Shown piece by piece: positions 1-7,256 of a stretch of DNA of 39,105 nt; the first letter of the stretch is position 1; each line of letters begins with the position of its first letter. Made by a program: the position numbers and the translations under genes. Location: the NCBI GenBank assembly GCA_027081065.1, contig JALWLW010000100.1, positions 1 to 39,105 of the forward strand, given 5' to 3'. The notes under the pieces were generated by a model. That model saw only the letters and a program-made list of their open reading frames with translations. It did no database searches and was not told the DNA's origin. This DNA comes from Campylobacteraceae bacterium (GTDB lineage Bacteria; Campylobacterota; Campylobacteria; Campylobacterales; Sulfurovaceae).

Positions 1-34
1 AACTAATAAATTTTACCAAAAATTTTATCAAAAT

Positions 35-66
35 GGAATACAAACGGAATTCTTGGCTGTTATACT
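35..66 (+). promoter_or_regulatory. Extended -10 promoter with GGAAT direct repeat
   Basis: TGTTATACT (58-66) fits the TGnTATAAT extended -10 form. Two GGAAT half-sites at 35-39 and 46-50, one helical turn apart, flank the expected -35 position. The same arrangement is kept base for base in the second copy (4133-4164). I infer an activator or repressor site; the cognate regulator is not identified. Confidence 0.5.
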
Positions 67-74
67 TAGGATAG

Positions 75-90
75 ATTATCGGAAGATAAT
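75..90 (+). promoter_or_regulatory. 5' UTR hairpin ATTATC-GGAA-GATAAT
   Basis: A perfect 6-bp inverted repeat with a GGAA loop lies between the extended -10 and the ATG at 114. It is conserved without change in the second cassette copy. It could be a 5' UTR stem-loop (mRNA stability, translation) or a DNA operator; the sequence does not decide. Confidence 0.4.
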
Positions 91-113
91 GAGAAAAATT
101 CTAAGGATAAGTC

Positions 114-1745
114 ATGAAAAATATATGGAAAAAGGTGCTGTGGGTATTACCAATACTCTTTTTTGTTGCTTGTGGAGGAGGTGGTAGTGGTGGTACTACT
201 ACTGAAAATCCAAACTTAAAAGAGGTAACAGTAGCAATTAATTTGCCTAATAATGTAGGTAGTAAGTTTAATGGTCTTAGTTCAAAAAGAACAAATGTTT
301 TTCCAAAAGTATCAACCATTACCAAAATGACTATAGATGTCGTAGATAAAGATACGAAAATAGTCTACAACGCCTATAAGATGCGTTATGATGGAACACG
401 ATGGACGGTTGTTTTACTACTTGACACAACAAAAGCTCCATTTACTTTTACAGTTAAAGGCTACGATGCAGATGGAACCTTGCGTTATCAGGGAGTACGT
501 ACCAATATTCAAGCAAGTAATTTATCTGGTAATATAGAGATTTCGGTTAATAGAGTCTCTAACGATGGCGAATCTGATAACTTACCATATTTAGATAATA
601 TTGTAGTCTCTAGTCTATCGAGTGGAAAATTAAATTTGAACTTTACTATAGGTAATCCAACAAAAGAGTTGGTTGAGTATAAACTCACAACCCCTAAGTT
701 ACCTGCAAGTTGTGGTTCACTTTTCTCTCCAAATCAAGGAAGTGTTAAATTTACAACCAATCCTACTTCAGCTTTTGATGTACTCTATAGTATAGAGAGT
801 AATCAAAGCTGTAGAGCCAATAGTCATGAGTTAACTTTAACCAATGTTGTCAGTAAAAATAAAGTAACCATACTCTTCTCTGTTGACCAAGGGGCAATAA
901 CCATTAACTTCCCTCCACAAGTCAATAGTGTTAAAGTTGTAGAAGATAGTAGTGCAGGAACTTTAGAGTTTAGTGTCGATGCAACAGACCCTGAAGGAGA
1001 AAATATAAGCTATAAGTGGGGTGTTACCCAAGGAAGTTTAACCAGTCTATCCACTTCAATGACTACACCTATATGGAAAGCTAAAAGAGTTGATAATAAA
1101 GCAGTAACAGTGAGTATAGAGCTAAAAGATGAACAGAATGCTACAGCACTCTATTTATATAAAGTTCAAGGAAAAAGTGCTACAGTGACGCTCAATAACT
1201 ACACCCCTATTAAAAAGACAGGACAGACAAAAAGTTATGATGAGAATGGAACAGAGGTGACTGATGGTAGTGTTAAAGATGATGGTTTTTATCAAAAAGG
1301 GGTTACGCCTAACTATACACGTGATGATGTTAATAATATTGTTATTGATAATATTACAGGGTTAATGTGGCAGGATGATATGAGTAATGCAGGGAGACCT
1401 TGGTTAACTTCAGCTAATTATAACTCTTGTGTTAATGATAATAATATAACAGCTTGTTCTAATACTTCTGGGTATACAGCTACAACTTATTGTTCAACTT
1501 TGGAACTTGGTAACTACCATGATTGGAGATTACCTACAATAGAAGAGTTTGAAACTTTAATTGAGTATAATTCTCGTTGGGTAAATCCGATTTTTCAGCA
1601 CTTTAATGGGAATAACTGGTCATCCACAAATTTTATTTATGATAAAAGTAAGGCATGGCATATAGATTTTAATAGAGATGGTTATCTACATTATGATGTT
1701 ACAAAAGATTACAGTCACTATGTTCGTTGTGTTAGAGACAGATAA
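114..1745 (+). CDS. DUF1566 (Lcl_C-like) lipoprotein
   Basis: This is a predicted surface or periplasm-facing lipoprotein of 543 residues. The signal peptide ends in lipobox FVAC (Cys20), followed by a Gly/Ser/Thr-rich linker. Residues about 30-165 and 165-270 are beta-rich repeats without a family I recognise. Residues about 270-365 look like an Ig/PKD-type domain (VDATDPEGENISYKW). The C-terminal 150 residues are a DUF1566 domain with the usual landmarks GLMWQDD, DWRLPTIEEFETLI, WSST and a terminal VRCVRDR. The homologous Legionella Lcl C-terminal domain binds sulfated glycans, so adhesion is plausible but inferred. It is followed 65 bp later by a small protein built almost only of the same domain. 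Its leader and signal peptide are duplicated at 4099. No Shine-Dalgarno stronger than AAGGAT is seen before the ATG. Confidence 0.85.
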   Translation: MKNIWKKVLWVLPILFFVACGGGGSGGTTTENPNLKEVTVAINLPNNVGSKFNGLSSKRTNVFPKVSTITKMTIDVVDKDTKIVYNAYKMRYDGTRWTVVLLLDTTKAPFTFTVKGYDADGTLRYQGVRTNIQASNLSGNIEISVNRVSNDGESDNLPYLDNIVVSSLSSGKLNLNFTIGNPTKELVEYKLTTPKLPASCGSLFSPNQGSVKFTTNPTSAFDVLYSIESNQSCRANSHELTLTNVVSKNKVTILFSVDQGAITINFPPQVNSVKVVEDSSAGTLEFSVDATDPEGENISYKWGVTQGSLTSLSTSMTTPIWKAKRVDNKAVTVSIELKDEQNATALYLYKVQGKSATVTLNNYTPIKKTGQTKSYDENGTEVTDGSVKDDGFYQKGVTPNYTRDDVNNIVIDNITGLMWQDDMSNAGRPWLTSANYNSCVNDNNITACSNTSGYTATTYCSTLELGNYHDWRLPTIEEFETLIEYNSRWVNPIFQHFNGNNWSSTNFIYDKSKAWHIDFNRDGYLHYDVTKDYSHYVRCVRDR

Positions 1746-1810
1746 TAGTTTCTTTTTTGATTGTAGAAATAGAGTATTGAATTTAAAAAATTAGTAAATA
1801 AGGAAATAAT

Positions 1811-2290
1811 ATGAAAAGAATTTTTTTAATAATGATAGGATTAATTTGCATAGTAAATGCAGAGTTTATTCGAGATGGTGTTAAGGAAATTGTTACTGAT
1901 ACAAGTAGAGGATTAATGTGGCAAGACAATAATATAACTACTCCAATGAAGTGGCAAAAAGCTATGCAGTATTGTGAAGATTTAGTATTCCCAAAAGGAG
2001 AAGAAAATTATGATAATTGGAGATTACCCAATATCAAAGAGCTTTATACACTGGTAGATTATACAAAAAAATCTCCTAGTGTTTTTAAAAATATTATTCC
2101 TGAGTTGTATTGGTCATCTAGTACTTCAAAGACGATACATTCTAAGTCTATAGTAATAGACTTTCTATCTATGGGAATACTATATAAAGATAAGAAAAAG
2201 AACCGTTTTGTGGTAGGAACAACTGGTACTATTGATAATCCTTATTATTATGTGTATGTATATCCCCGTTGCGTACGAGACGCTCAATAG
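1811..2290 (+). CDS. Small secreted DUF1566 protein
   Basis: This 159-residue protein has a short cleavable signal peptide (about residues 1-17, ending VNA) and then essentially one DUF1566 domain. Its landmarks are RDGVKEIVTD, GLMWQDN, NWRLPNIKELYTLVDY, YWSSST and the terminal RCVRDA. There is no lipobox. It has the same domain as the C-terminus of the preceding lipoprotein and is probably co-transcribed with it (65-bp gap, SD-like AAGGAA before the ATG). The pairing of an anchored and a free DUF1566 protein is repeated at 5085-7201, so the free form may be a partner subunit; this is inference. A hairpin at 2300-2330 closes the unit. Confidence 0.8.
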   Translation: MKRIFLIMIGLICIVNAEFIRDGVKEIVTDTSRGLMWQDNNITTPMKWQKAMQYCEDLVFPKGEENYDNWRLPNIKELYTLVDYTKKSPSVFKNIIPELYWSSSTSKTIHSKSIVIDFLSMGILYKDKKKNRFVVGTTGTIDNPYYYVYVYPRCVRDAQ

Positions 2291-2299
2291 TTATCTAAG

Positions 2300-2330
2300 T
2301 TAGGTTACGAGAATTTATCTTGTAACCTAA
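2300..2330. terminator. Hairpin between convergent genes
   Basis: TTAGGTTAC (2300-2308) pairs with GTAACCTAA (2322-2330), extendable by a G-U and an A-U pair to 11 bp. It fills the 43-bp gap between the DUF1566 gene and the convergent AAA gene. It lacks a clear U-tract on either strand, so it is a likely bidirectional terminator of weak type. Confidence 0.5.
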
Positions 2331-2333
2331 TGG

Positions 2334-4019
2334 CTAAACTTTTAGAAACTCCACCCCCTCTTTAGACCCAATAAGTAAAAAACTTCTAAGCTTAGAAATA
2401 CTCTTAACTTTGTCAAGTTGCTTGTACTCCTTAACTTGCTCTATCCCTTTTTGTTTAATAGTCTCATAACTCTCTTTCTCTTTTTTCCATTTTAACTCAA
2501 ACAGATAGTTGTTTGGCACTTTCTCATCACGACCAATGAGCAAAATATCAGGATATTTATTGTCAAGTTCAGGTTGAGAGTCTATAAAGTAGAAGTCTGC
2601 AAAACTTAAAAGTGCTAAGGTAATGACATGAAAATGTTTCTCTGTAAATCCATAGTGGTCACGATTGGAAAGGGTTTTTATAGCCTCATTAAGTTGTCTA
2701 TTAAAGGGTTCAAGATTTCCCATAGCTAAATCTCTTAAAATAACTTTTATATCTGTGTCCATTTTTAGATTGTTTCTCTTTTTTAACTCAATGGCAAAGT
2801 AGTTAAAGTAGAGCATTTTAATGACATAGTTTGGAATTTTAAAGTAGAACTCCCCTCCAAAGCTCTCCTCTTTGATGGTAATAAATCCCATAGAGTAGAT
2901 AAGGGTAATAAAATCATCTCTACTAAACTCTTGGTTTAGGTCGTATCTATCTTTTATCTCTCCTACGATTTGATTGTTCTCTATAAGTTCTTCTAAAATC
3001 TGATAATTTCTCTCACTATCTCCTATGTTAAAAAGTTTCATAATTGCTTTGTAGTCAGAGGCTACATTGCTGTCTAGCATTTTTATGGGCATTTGACATC
3101 GTACTTCATCATATTTGGAGATAAAGTAGTTTACTAGCGTTGCATTATAGACTCGCTCTGTAGCTTTTATATTAAAGAGATAACCGTTATACCATGTTTT
3201 TAGTTTCTCTTGTAGTGCCTTTTTATCTATAGAGTCACACTTTTTAAAGATATATTGCTCTAGTGAGTAGTTAACCTCCTCTTGGTTAAAACCTGCCATT
3301 AGGTTAAATGCTTCTTCATTGGAGATATTGGAGACAATATTAAACCCAGAACTTAAACTATCAAGCGTAATTGGCGTAACACCTGTAATAAACATCTTTT
3401 GAATAATATTTGAAAGGGTAGCTGTTTTTAAAACTTCATAAAAGCTTCGCACAAAACCACCTTTGCCAACGATTTGTAAAAAATCTTGCATACTATGAGC
3501 CAGTATGGCATTGGCAAATTGGTTATACTCATCTATTAGTACATAAACTTTATCCTCTTCTATAACGTCAAAAAAGTATTTTATAAGTCCTGTTGGCGTA
3601 GATATGCTATTGAGGCTCTCTCTTGTAATATCATAACTATACTTTCTAAAGTATCTATAGATAGCCGATTTAATATTGTCCTTAAATCCCTCATAGATTA
3701 TCTCCATTCCTCCATCGGTATTAATCCCACTAAACTCAAAAAACAAAATGCGAAAGCTATTTTTTAGAGGAGTAGGATTTCTCCCAATATAGGTGTCATG
3801 AAACATAGCTTCAAACTCATCAGCAGAGTTTTCATCATAATAGTATTGCAAAGTAGAGAGAAAAAGAGATTTTCCAAAGCGTCTAGGGCGTAAAAAGATT
3901 AAAAAGCTCTCATTCGTTTTTTCTAGTTTTTCTATATAGTCTGTTTTGTCTATATAGAGGTAATCGTTGTTTATCTTTACTTTTCTAAAATTGCTTTCAC
4001 CATAGATTATCTTTTTCAT
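2334..4019 (-). CDS. AAA-ATPase-like / PD-(D/E)XK nuclease-family protein
   Basis: This 561-residue protein has the two-part build of the AAA-ATPase_like (PF09820) plus PDDEXK_9 (PF08011) family. At the N-terminus are FRKV...YIDKTDYI and the phosphate-binding RPRRFGKS (residues 44-51). A Walker B-like VYVLIDEYNQFAN lies near residues 155-170. The C-terminal nuclease-like core has PD at 490-491 and E508-x-K510 (YLFELKWKK). Such genes occur in many copies in some Bacteroidota and Campylobacterota. Their cellular role is not established; defence or mobile functions have been suggested. Here it is a single gene on the strand opposite to its neighbours, placed exactly between two paralogous DUF1566 modules, which suggests insertion or rearrangement. 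It has its own extended -10 (4043-4051). Confidence 0.88.
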   Translation of the reverse strand: MKKIIYGESNFRKVKINNDYLYIDKTDYIEKLEKTNESFLIFLRPRRFGKSLFLSTLQYYYDENSADEFEAMFHDTYIGRNPTPLKNSFRILFFEFSGINTDGGMEIIYEGFKDNIKSAIYRYFRKYSYDITRESLNSISTPTGLIKYFFDVIEEDKVYVLIDEYNQFANAILAHSMQDFLQIVGKGGFVRSFYEVLKTATLSNIIQKMFITGVTPITLDSLSSGFNIVSNISNEEAFNLMAGFNQEEVNYSLEQYIFKKCDSIDKKALQEKLKTWYNGYLFNIKATERVYNATLVNYFISKYDEVRCQMPIKMLDSNVASDYKAIMKLFNIGDSERNYQILEELIENNQIVGEIKDRYDLNQEFSRDDFITLIYSMGFITIKEESFGGEFYFKIPNYVIKMLYFNYFAIELKKRNNLKMDTDIKVILRDLAMGNLEPFNRQLNEAIKTLSNRDHYGFTEKHFHVITLALLSFADFYFIDSQPELDNKYPDILLIGRDEKVPNNYLFELKWKKEKESYETIKQKGIEQVKEYKQLDKVKSISKLRSFLLIGSKEGVEFLKV

Positions 4020-4042
4020 AATTGCTCTTATTTTTTGGTTTG

Positions 4043-4051
4043 ATTATAGCA
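4043..4051 (-). promoter_or_regulatory. Extended -10 of the AAA/PD-(D/E)XK gene
   Basis: Read on the minus strand this is TGCTATAAT, a perfect TGnTATAAT, 23 bp before the ATG at 4019. No good -35 is visible, as is usual in this phylum. Confidence 0.6.
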
Positions 4052-4098
4052 TAAAATTGTCACTTTACTAAATTATAAAAAGATTAAATAAAAACTTT

Positions 4099-4281
4099 AA
4101 CTAATAAAATTTACCAAAAAAATTATCAAAATGGAATACAAACGGAATTCTTGGCTGTTATACTTAGGATAGATTATCGGAAGATAATGAGAAAGATTTC
4201 TAAGGATAGCCCATGAAAAATAGATGGAAAAAATTGCTTTGGATACTACCATTACTCTTGTTTGTTGCTTGTGGTGGAGGA
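4099..4281 (+). repeat. Leader/signal-peptide cassette, copy 2
   Basis: This is the second copy of the cassette at 1-181. Positions 4123-4194 are identical to 25-96. It carries GGAAT at 4133-4137 and 4144-4148, the extended -10 TGTTATACT at 4156-4164 and the ATTATC-GGAA-GATAAT hairpin. Identity then falls to roughly 80-90 percent through the ATG and lipobox codons, and ends after the glycine run. Confidence 0.9.
4156..4164 (+). promoter_or_regulatory. Extended -10 promoter of the second lipoprotein module
   Basis: TGTTATACT, identical to 58-66, lies 48 bp before the ATG at 4213. It probably drives the three-gene run 4213-7201, whose internal gaps are 11 and 14 bp. Confidence 0.55.
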
Positions 4282-5073
4282 GGTGGCTCTAATGTATCAG
4301 AGAGTTTTCTTACTTCTGAGTTATATAGCTTTAAACATAACCTAGATAGCAATCGTTATGAGGCAAATAAGATTACGCCTGTAGATAGTGGAGTAGGTCA
4401 ACAGCGTTACTATTTTAACTTTGATAAAGGTCAATATGAGACACTCTCTAATGATGGATTGCTTTTTATTGATGGGAAACGTGCTTTGGCTTCTAGTATT
4501 AGTTATGGGTTTAATGAGCAAAAGGAGCTTATTGCTTCTTCTGACTCTATAGAACTTTTTAAACTTTTACTACAGCAAGAGCAAACGATTAATCGTAGCT
4601 ATCTTGATGAGTATAAGAGTAAGATTCAAATTCAAGGTCGCTACTTCTCTTTAAAGCGAGTGATTTTGCATAATTTAATCTTTATGAATGCCATTGCTAC
4701 CAATGAAACCTTTGATGACTTAAAGAGCTTTGTTAGCTTTTATCAACAACATCCATTTAAAGAGTTAGGTACAACACAACTCTTTTTTGATGCTGCTGGA
4801 AAGCTGATTGAACGTGATGAGCGTGGACAAGAGAGTAGTGCAGGGAGCTATGAAGTTAAAAATATTGATGGGCGTGAAGTGCTTCTCTTATCTCCTAATA
4901 ATCTTAATAAATACAGTAAAGAGTGTTACTTGTTAGACTTTTCTAAAGTATGGCGTTCAAGCTGTTATTTGAAAGGAGAAGAAGCCATCGTCAACTACTA
5001 TAACAGAGATATTTTTAACAATGTGGAGCAGTATATGCAGACAAATTTTAAATCGATTCAACTTAATATTTAA
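4213..5073 (+). CDS. Lipoprotein of unknown function
   Basis: This 286-residue protein has a lipoprotein signal peptide almost identical in type to that at 114 (lipobox FVAC, Cys20, then a Gly run), but the mature part is unrelated to it. I do not recognise a family. The mature protein is mixed alpha/beta, with many Tyr/Phe and polar residues. It has two Cys near the C-terminus (SKECYLLDF...SSCYLKGE) that could form a disulfide, and no DUF1566 domain. It is the first gene of an apparent operon with the two DUF1566 genes that follow. The contrast between the shared 5' end and the unrelated body suggests cassette exchange. The function is not inferable. Confidence 0.75.
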   Translation: MKNRWKKLLWILPLLLFVACGGGGGSNVSESFLTSELYSFKHNLDSNRYEANKITPVDSGVGQQRYYFNFDKGQYETLSNDGLLFIDGKRALASSISYGFNEQKELIASSDSIELFKLLLQQEQTINRSYLDEYKSKIQIQGRYFSLKRVILHNLIFMNAIATNETFDDLKSFVSFYQQHPFKELGTTQLFFDAAGKLIERDERGQESSAGSYEVKNIDGREVLLLSPNNLNKYSKECYLLDFSKVWRSSCYLKGEEAIVNYYNRDIFNNVEQYMQTNFKSIQLNI

Positions 5074-5084
5074 AAAGGAAAACA

Positions 5085-6692
5085 ATGAGACAGATAATCT
5101 TATGGACAATGATGTGGAGTGGAATTCTCCTCTTTATCGGCTGTGGAGGAGCAAACACTTCTCAAAACCAAGAGCAAACTAAAGGAAAGATGACAACGTT
5201 AAAGTTGGTCTTTAATAACAATGTCAATAAAAGTGTAACGAGAGTGATTAATGGCGAAGTACAAAAGGCAAGTTCAGCAATAAAAAGGGTCTCTTTAGAT
5301 GTTAGCCATACAGATTCAACTAGTGGTAATATTGTTGTAGATGTATACAATAAAGCCATGAGTCAAGTAAATCAAGAGTGGCAAACAAATCTTTTGTTAG
5401 ATAGCAACAATACACCATTTACAGCAACAGCAAGAGCGTATGATAGCCTCTCAGGAGGAAACCTAATCTTTAGAGGAACAGGGATAATTACAAACTTGTT
5501 ATCAGGAGTACAAGCCGTTGTTATTAATATGGAACCAGTAGGAGACTTAAACCGAACCATTCCATGGGTAAAAAGTATTAACTATACCGATATTAATAGC
5601 ACAAGAAAAAAAGTAAGTTTCACAATCTTAGATGAGACAGCAGAGGATCTAGAGTATATTATTACACCCGTTGCAGGTAGTTTTTCTCCAAACAAAGGAA
5701 CATTAACTTTCCCACCAAAAAGTATGGTCTTAGATAGTAACTATAGTAATATATTAGGAGGACTTCCAACAGGAAATATTCAACTTAAAAATCCACGAGG
5801 TGATATCTTCCAATATAACTTTACAGGGAGTAACAGTCAACTTGTGTTAAATACACCACCAAATATTAATAATATCAAAATGATAGTAGACAAAACAGAT
5901 GTAACGGTGACAGCCAATGTTGATGATTTGGAAAATGATACAATTAGTAAAAAATGGCGTTTGGTCAAAGGTCAAGCAAGTGAAGTTTTAGGAACAAGTA
6001 CAGCAGATACTTATATGTTAGAAAATTATGTAGAGGGTACAGAGATTTGTGTAGCACTTAAAGCTACTGATGGTCGTGGAGCAAGTAGTGAAGTTCAGTA
6101 TTGTCTTTTGAGTAGTGGTGGAGCAACGAATAATTCTTACCCTAGCTATCCCACTAAAGTCTTTAAAACAGGACAGACAACGGTTTATCAGGCTAAAGAT
6201 GATGGTTATTATCAGAGTGGTGTAGCACATAATTTTATGCGAAATTCTAATAATACGGTAACTGATTATGAGCAAAATTTAACATGGCAAGATGATAGAA
6301 ACATTTCAGCAGACCTTACAGACTACAATGTTGACCTAAGTTTTTGGAAAACATGGGCAGATGCCAATAAGACATGTGCCGATTCAAATCTTTCAGGATT
6401 TACTGATTGGAGACTTCCTACAATTGATGAGTTAAGAAATGTTCTTGATAAATCAAAAAGTACTAGCTCTCAAAAAGTAGGGAATAACTCAGCATTTAAT
6501 CAGATTTTTGAAAGTATCTATCCTTATCCTCGTTCAGGTAGTGGTGAAGAGGCATCTTGGTACTGGAGTTCAAATCAAAACCGATATATAGCTGATCAAA
6601 AATGGTCAATCTCTTCCAATGATGGTCATATGCGTACCCCAAGTTCAACTAGTAAAGGACTTTGGATGTGTGTTAGAGATGGAATTAATTAG
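5085..6692 (+). CDS. DUF1566 (Lcl_C-like) lipoprotein
   Basis: This 535-residue lipoprotein (lipobox LFIGC, Cys20) is a paralogue in architecture of the gene at 114. It has a low-complexity linker, a beta-rich region (about 30-150), a second beta domain (about 155-250), an Ig/PKD-like module (about 255-350: NINNIKMIVDKTDVTVTANV) and a C-terminal DUF1566 domain. The landmarks are YYQSGVAHNFMRN, LTWQDDRN, DWRLPTIDELRNVLD, WYWSSN and CVRDG. It starts 11 bp after the previous gene with AAAAGGAAAAC as ribosome site. Likely an outer-surface protein; glycan binding is inferred only from Legionella Lcl. The two lipoproteins differ strongly outside the DUF1566 motifs. Confidence 0.85.
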   Translation: MRQIILWTMMWSGILLFIGCGGANTSQNQEQTKGKMTTLKLVFNNNVNKSVTRVINGEVQKASSAIKRVSLDVSHTDSTSGNIVVDVYNKAMSQVNQEWQTNLLLDSNNTPFTATARAYDSLSGGNLIFRGTGIITNLLSGVQAVVINMEPVGDLNRTIPWVKSINYTDINSTRKKVSFTILDETAEDLEYIITPVAGSFSPNKGTLTFPPKSMVLDSNYSNILGGLPTGNIQLKNPRGDIFQYNFTGSNSQLVLNTPPNINNIKMIVDKTDVTVTANVDDLENDTISKKWRLVKGQASEVLGTSTADTYMLENYVEGTEICVALKATDGRGASSEVQYCLLSSGGATNNSYPSYPTKVFKTGQTTVYQAKDDGYYQSGVAHNFMRNSNNTVTDYEQNLTWQDDRNISADLTDYNVDLSFWKTWADANKTCADSNLSGFTDWRLPTIDELRNVLDKSKSTSSQKVGNNSAFNQIFESIYPYPRSGSGEEASWYWSSNQNRYIADQKWSISSNDGHMRTPSSTSKGLWMCVRDGIN

Positions 6693-6706
6693 AAAAGGAG
6701 AAGAAG

Positions 6707-7201
6707 ATGAAAAAAATTATAACAATGGTATTGATGATGAGTTTTACACTCTATGCGATTCAACCTTTAATACGGGATAATAATAGAAGTATAGTCACTG
6801 ACCCAAATACAGGGTTACAGTGGCAAGATGATTTGATTACATCAACACAAGTAGTTTTTGATTGGAATAGCTCTATTAAATATTGTGAAGATTTAAATAT
6901 TTCAGGTATTGATGACTGGAGACTTCCTAACTATAATGAGTTACTCTCTATTTATGACTTCACAACGACAACAGCACCATACATTAAGAGTGGTTTTAAC
7001 AATATAGGACGTAATTATGCTTACTATACCTCTACAACGTATGTATCAGATAAGCCAGGTGAAAATTTGATCCCAGGAAGTTATATTTGGGTTGTTCCAT
7101 TTGATGGGGCAACACTATTCCCTTATAGAGACCAAAAATCTATAGGTAGTGGTAGTACTAAATATGTTCGATGTGTACGTAGTACTAATCCTCCTAACTA
7201 A
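6707..7201 (+). CDS. Small secreted DUF1566 protein
   Basis: This 164-residue protein with a signal peptide (about residues 1-17) consists of a single DUF1566 domain: LIRDNNRSIVTD, GLQWQDD, DWRLPNYNELLSIYD and VRCVRST. It lies 14 bp after the large DUF1566 lipoprotein with a strong AAAGGAGAAG ribosome site, so the two are co-expressed. It is the counterpart of the gene at 1811, and the mature N-termini align well (RD-x-IVTD-x-GLxWQD). It probably acts in the periplasm or outside the cell; the role is unknown. Confidence 0.8.
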   Translation: MKKIITMVLMMSFTLYAIQPLIRDNNRSIVTDPNTGLQWQDDLITSTQVVFDWNSSIKYCEDLNISGIDDWRLPNYNELLSIYDFTTTTAPYIKSGFNNIGRNYAYYTSTTYVSDKPGENLIPGSYIWVVPFDGATLFPYRDQKSIGSGSTKYVRCVRSTNPPN

Positions 7202-7227
7202 TATATTTAGATAGATGTTTTGCTATT

Positions 7228-7256
7228 AGAGCTACAATGTAAAACATTGTAGTTCT
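7228..7256. terminator. Bidirectional terminator hairpin
   Basis: AGAGCTACAATGT (7228-7240) pairs with ACATTGTAGTTCT (7244-7256) around an AAA loop: 13 bp with one G-U. It fills the gap between the convergent DUF1566 and histidine kinase genes and touches the kinase stop codon. The sequences following it are A/T-rich on both strands. Confidence 0.7.

Larger units (their letters stand above)
1..181 (+). repeat. Leader/signal-peptide cassette, copy 1
   Basis: This stretch recurs at 4099-4281. Positions 25-96 are identical to 4123-4194 (72 bp). Similarity continues at a lower level through the start codon and about 24 codons, to the glycine-rich stretch after the lipobox. The cassette contains two GGAAT half-sites 11 bp apart (35-39, 46-50), an extended -10 (58-66) and a small hairpin (75-90). 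The copy begins at or before base 1, so its left limit may lie outside the window. Downstream of the signal peptide the two genes are unrelated. Confidence 0.9.

Noticed and set aside
114..7201. DUF1566 island as part of a prophage
   Set aside because: No structural, lysis, integrase or regulatory phage genes are present, and the proteins carry lipoprotein or secretion signals.
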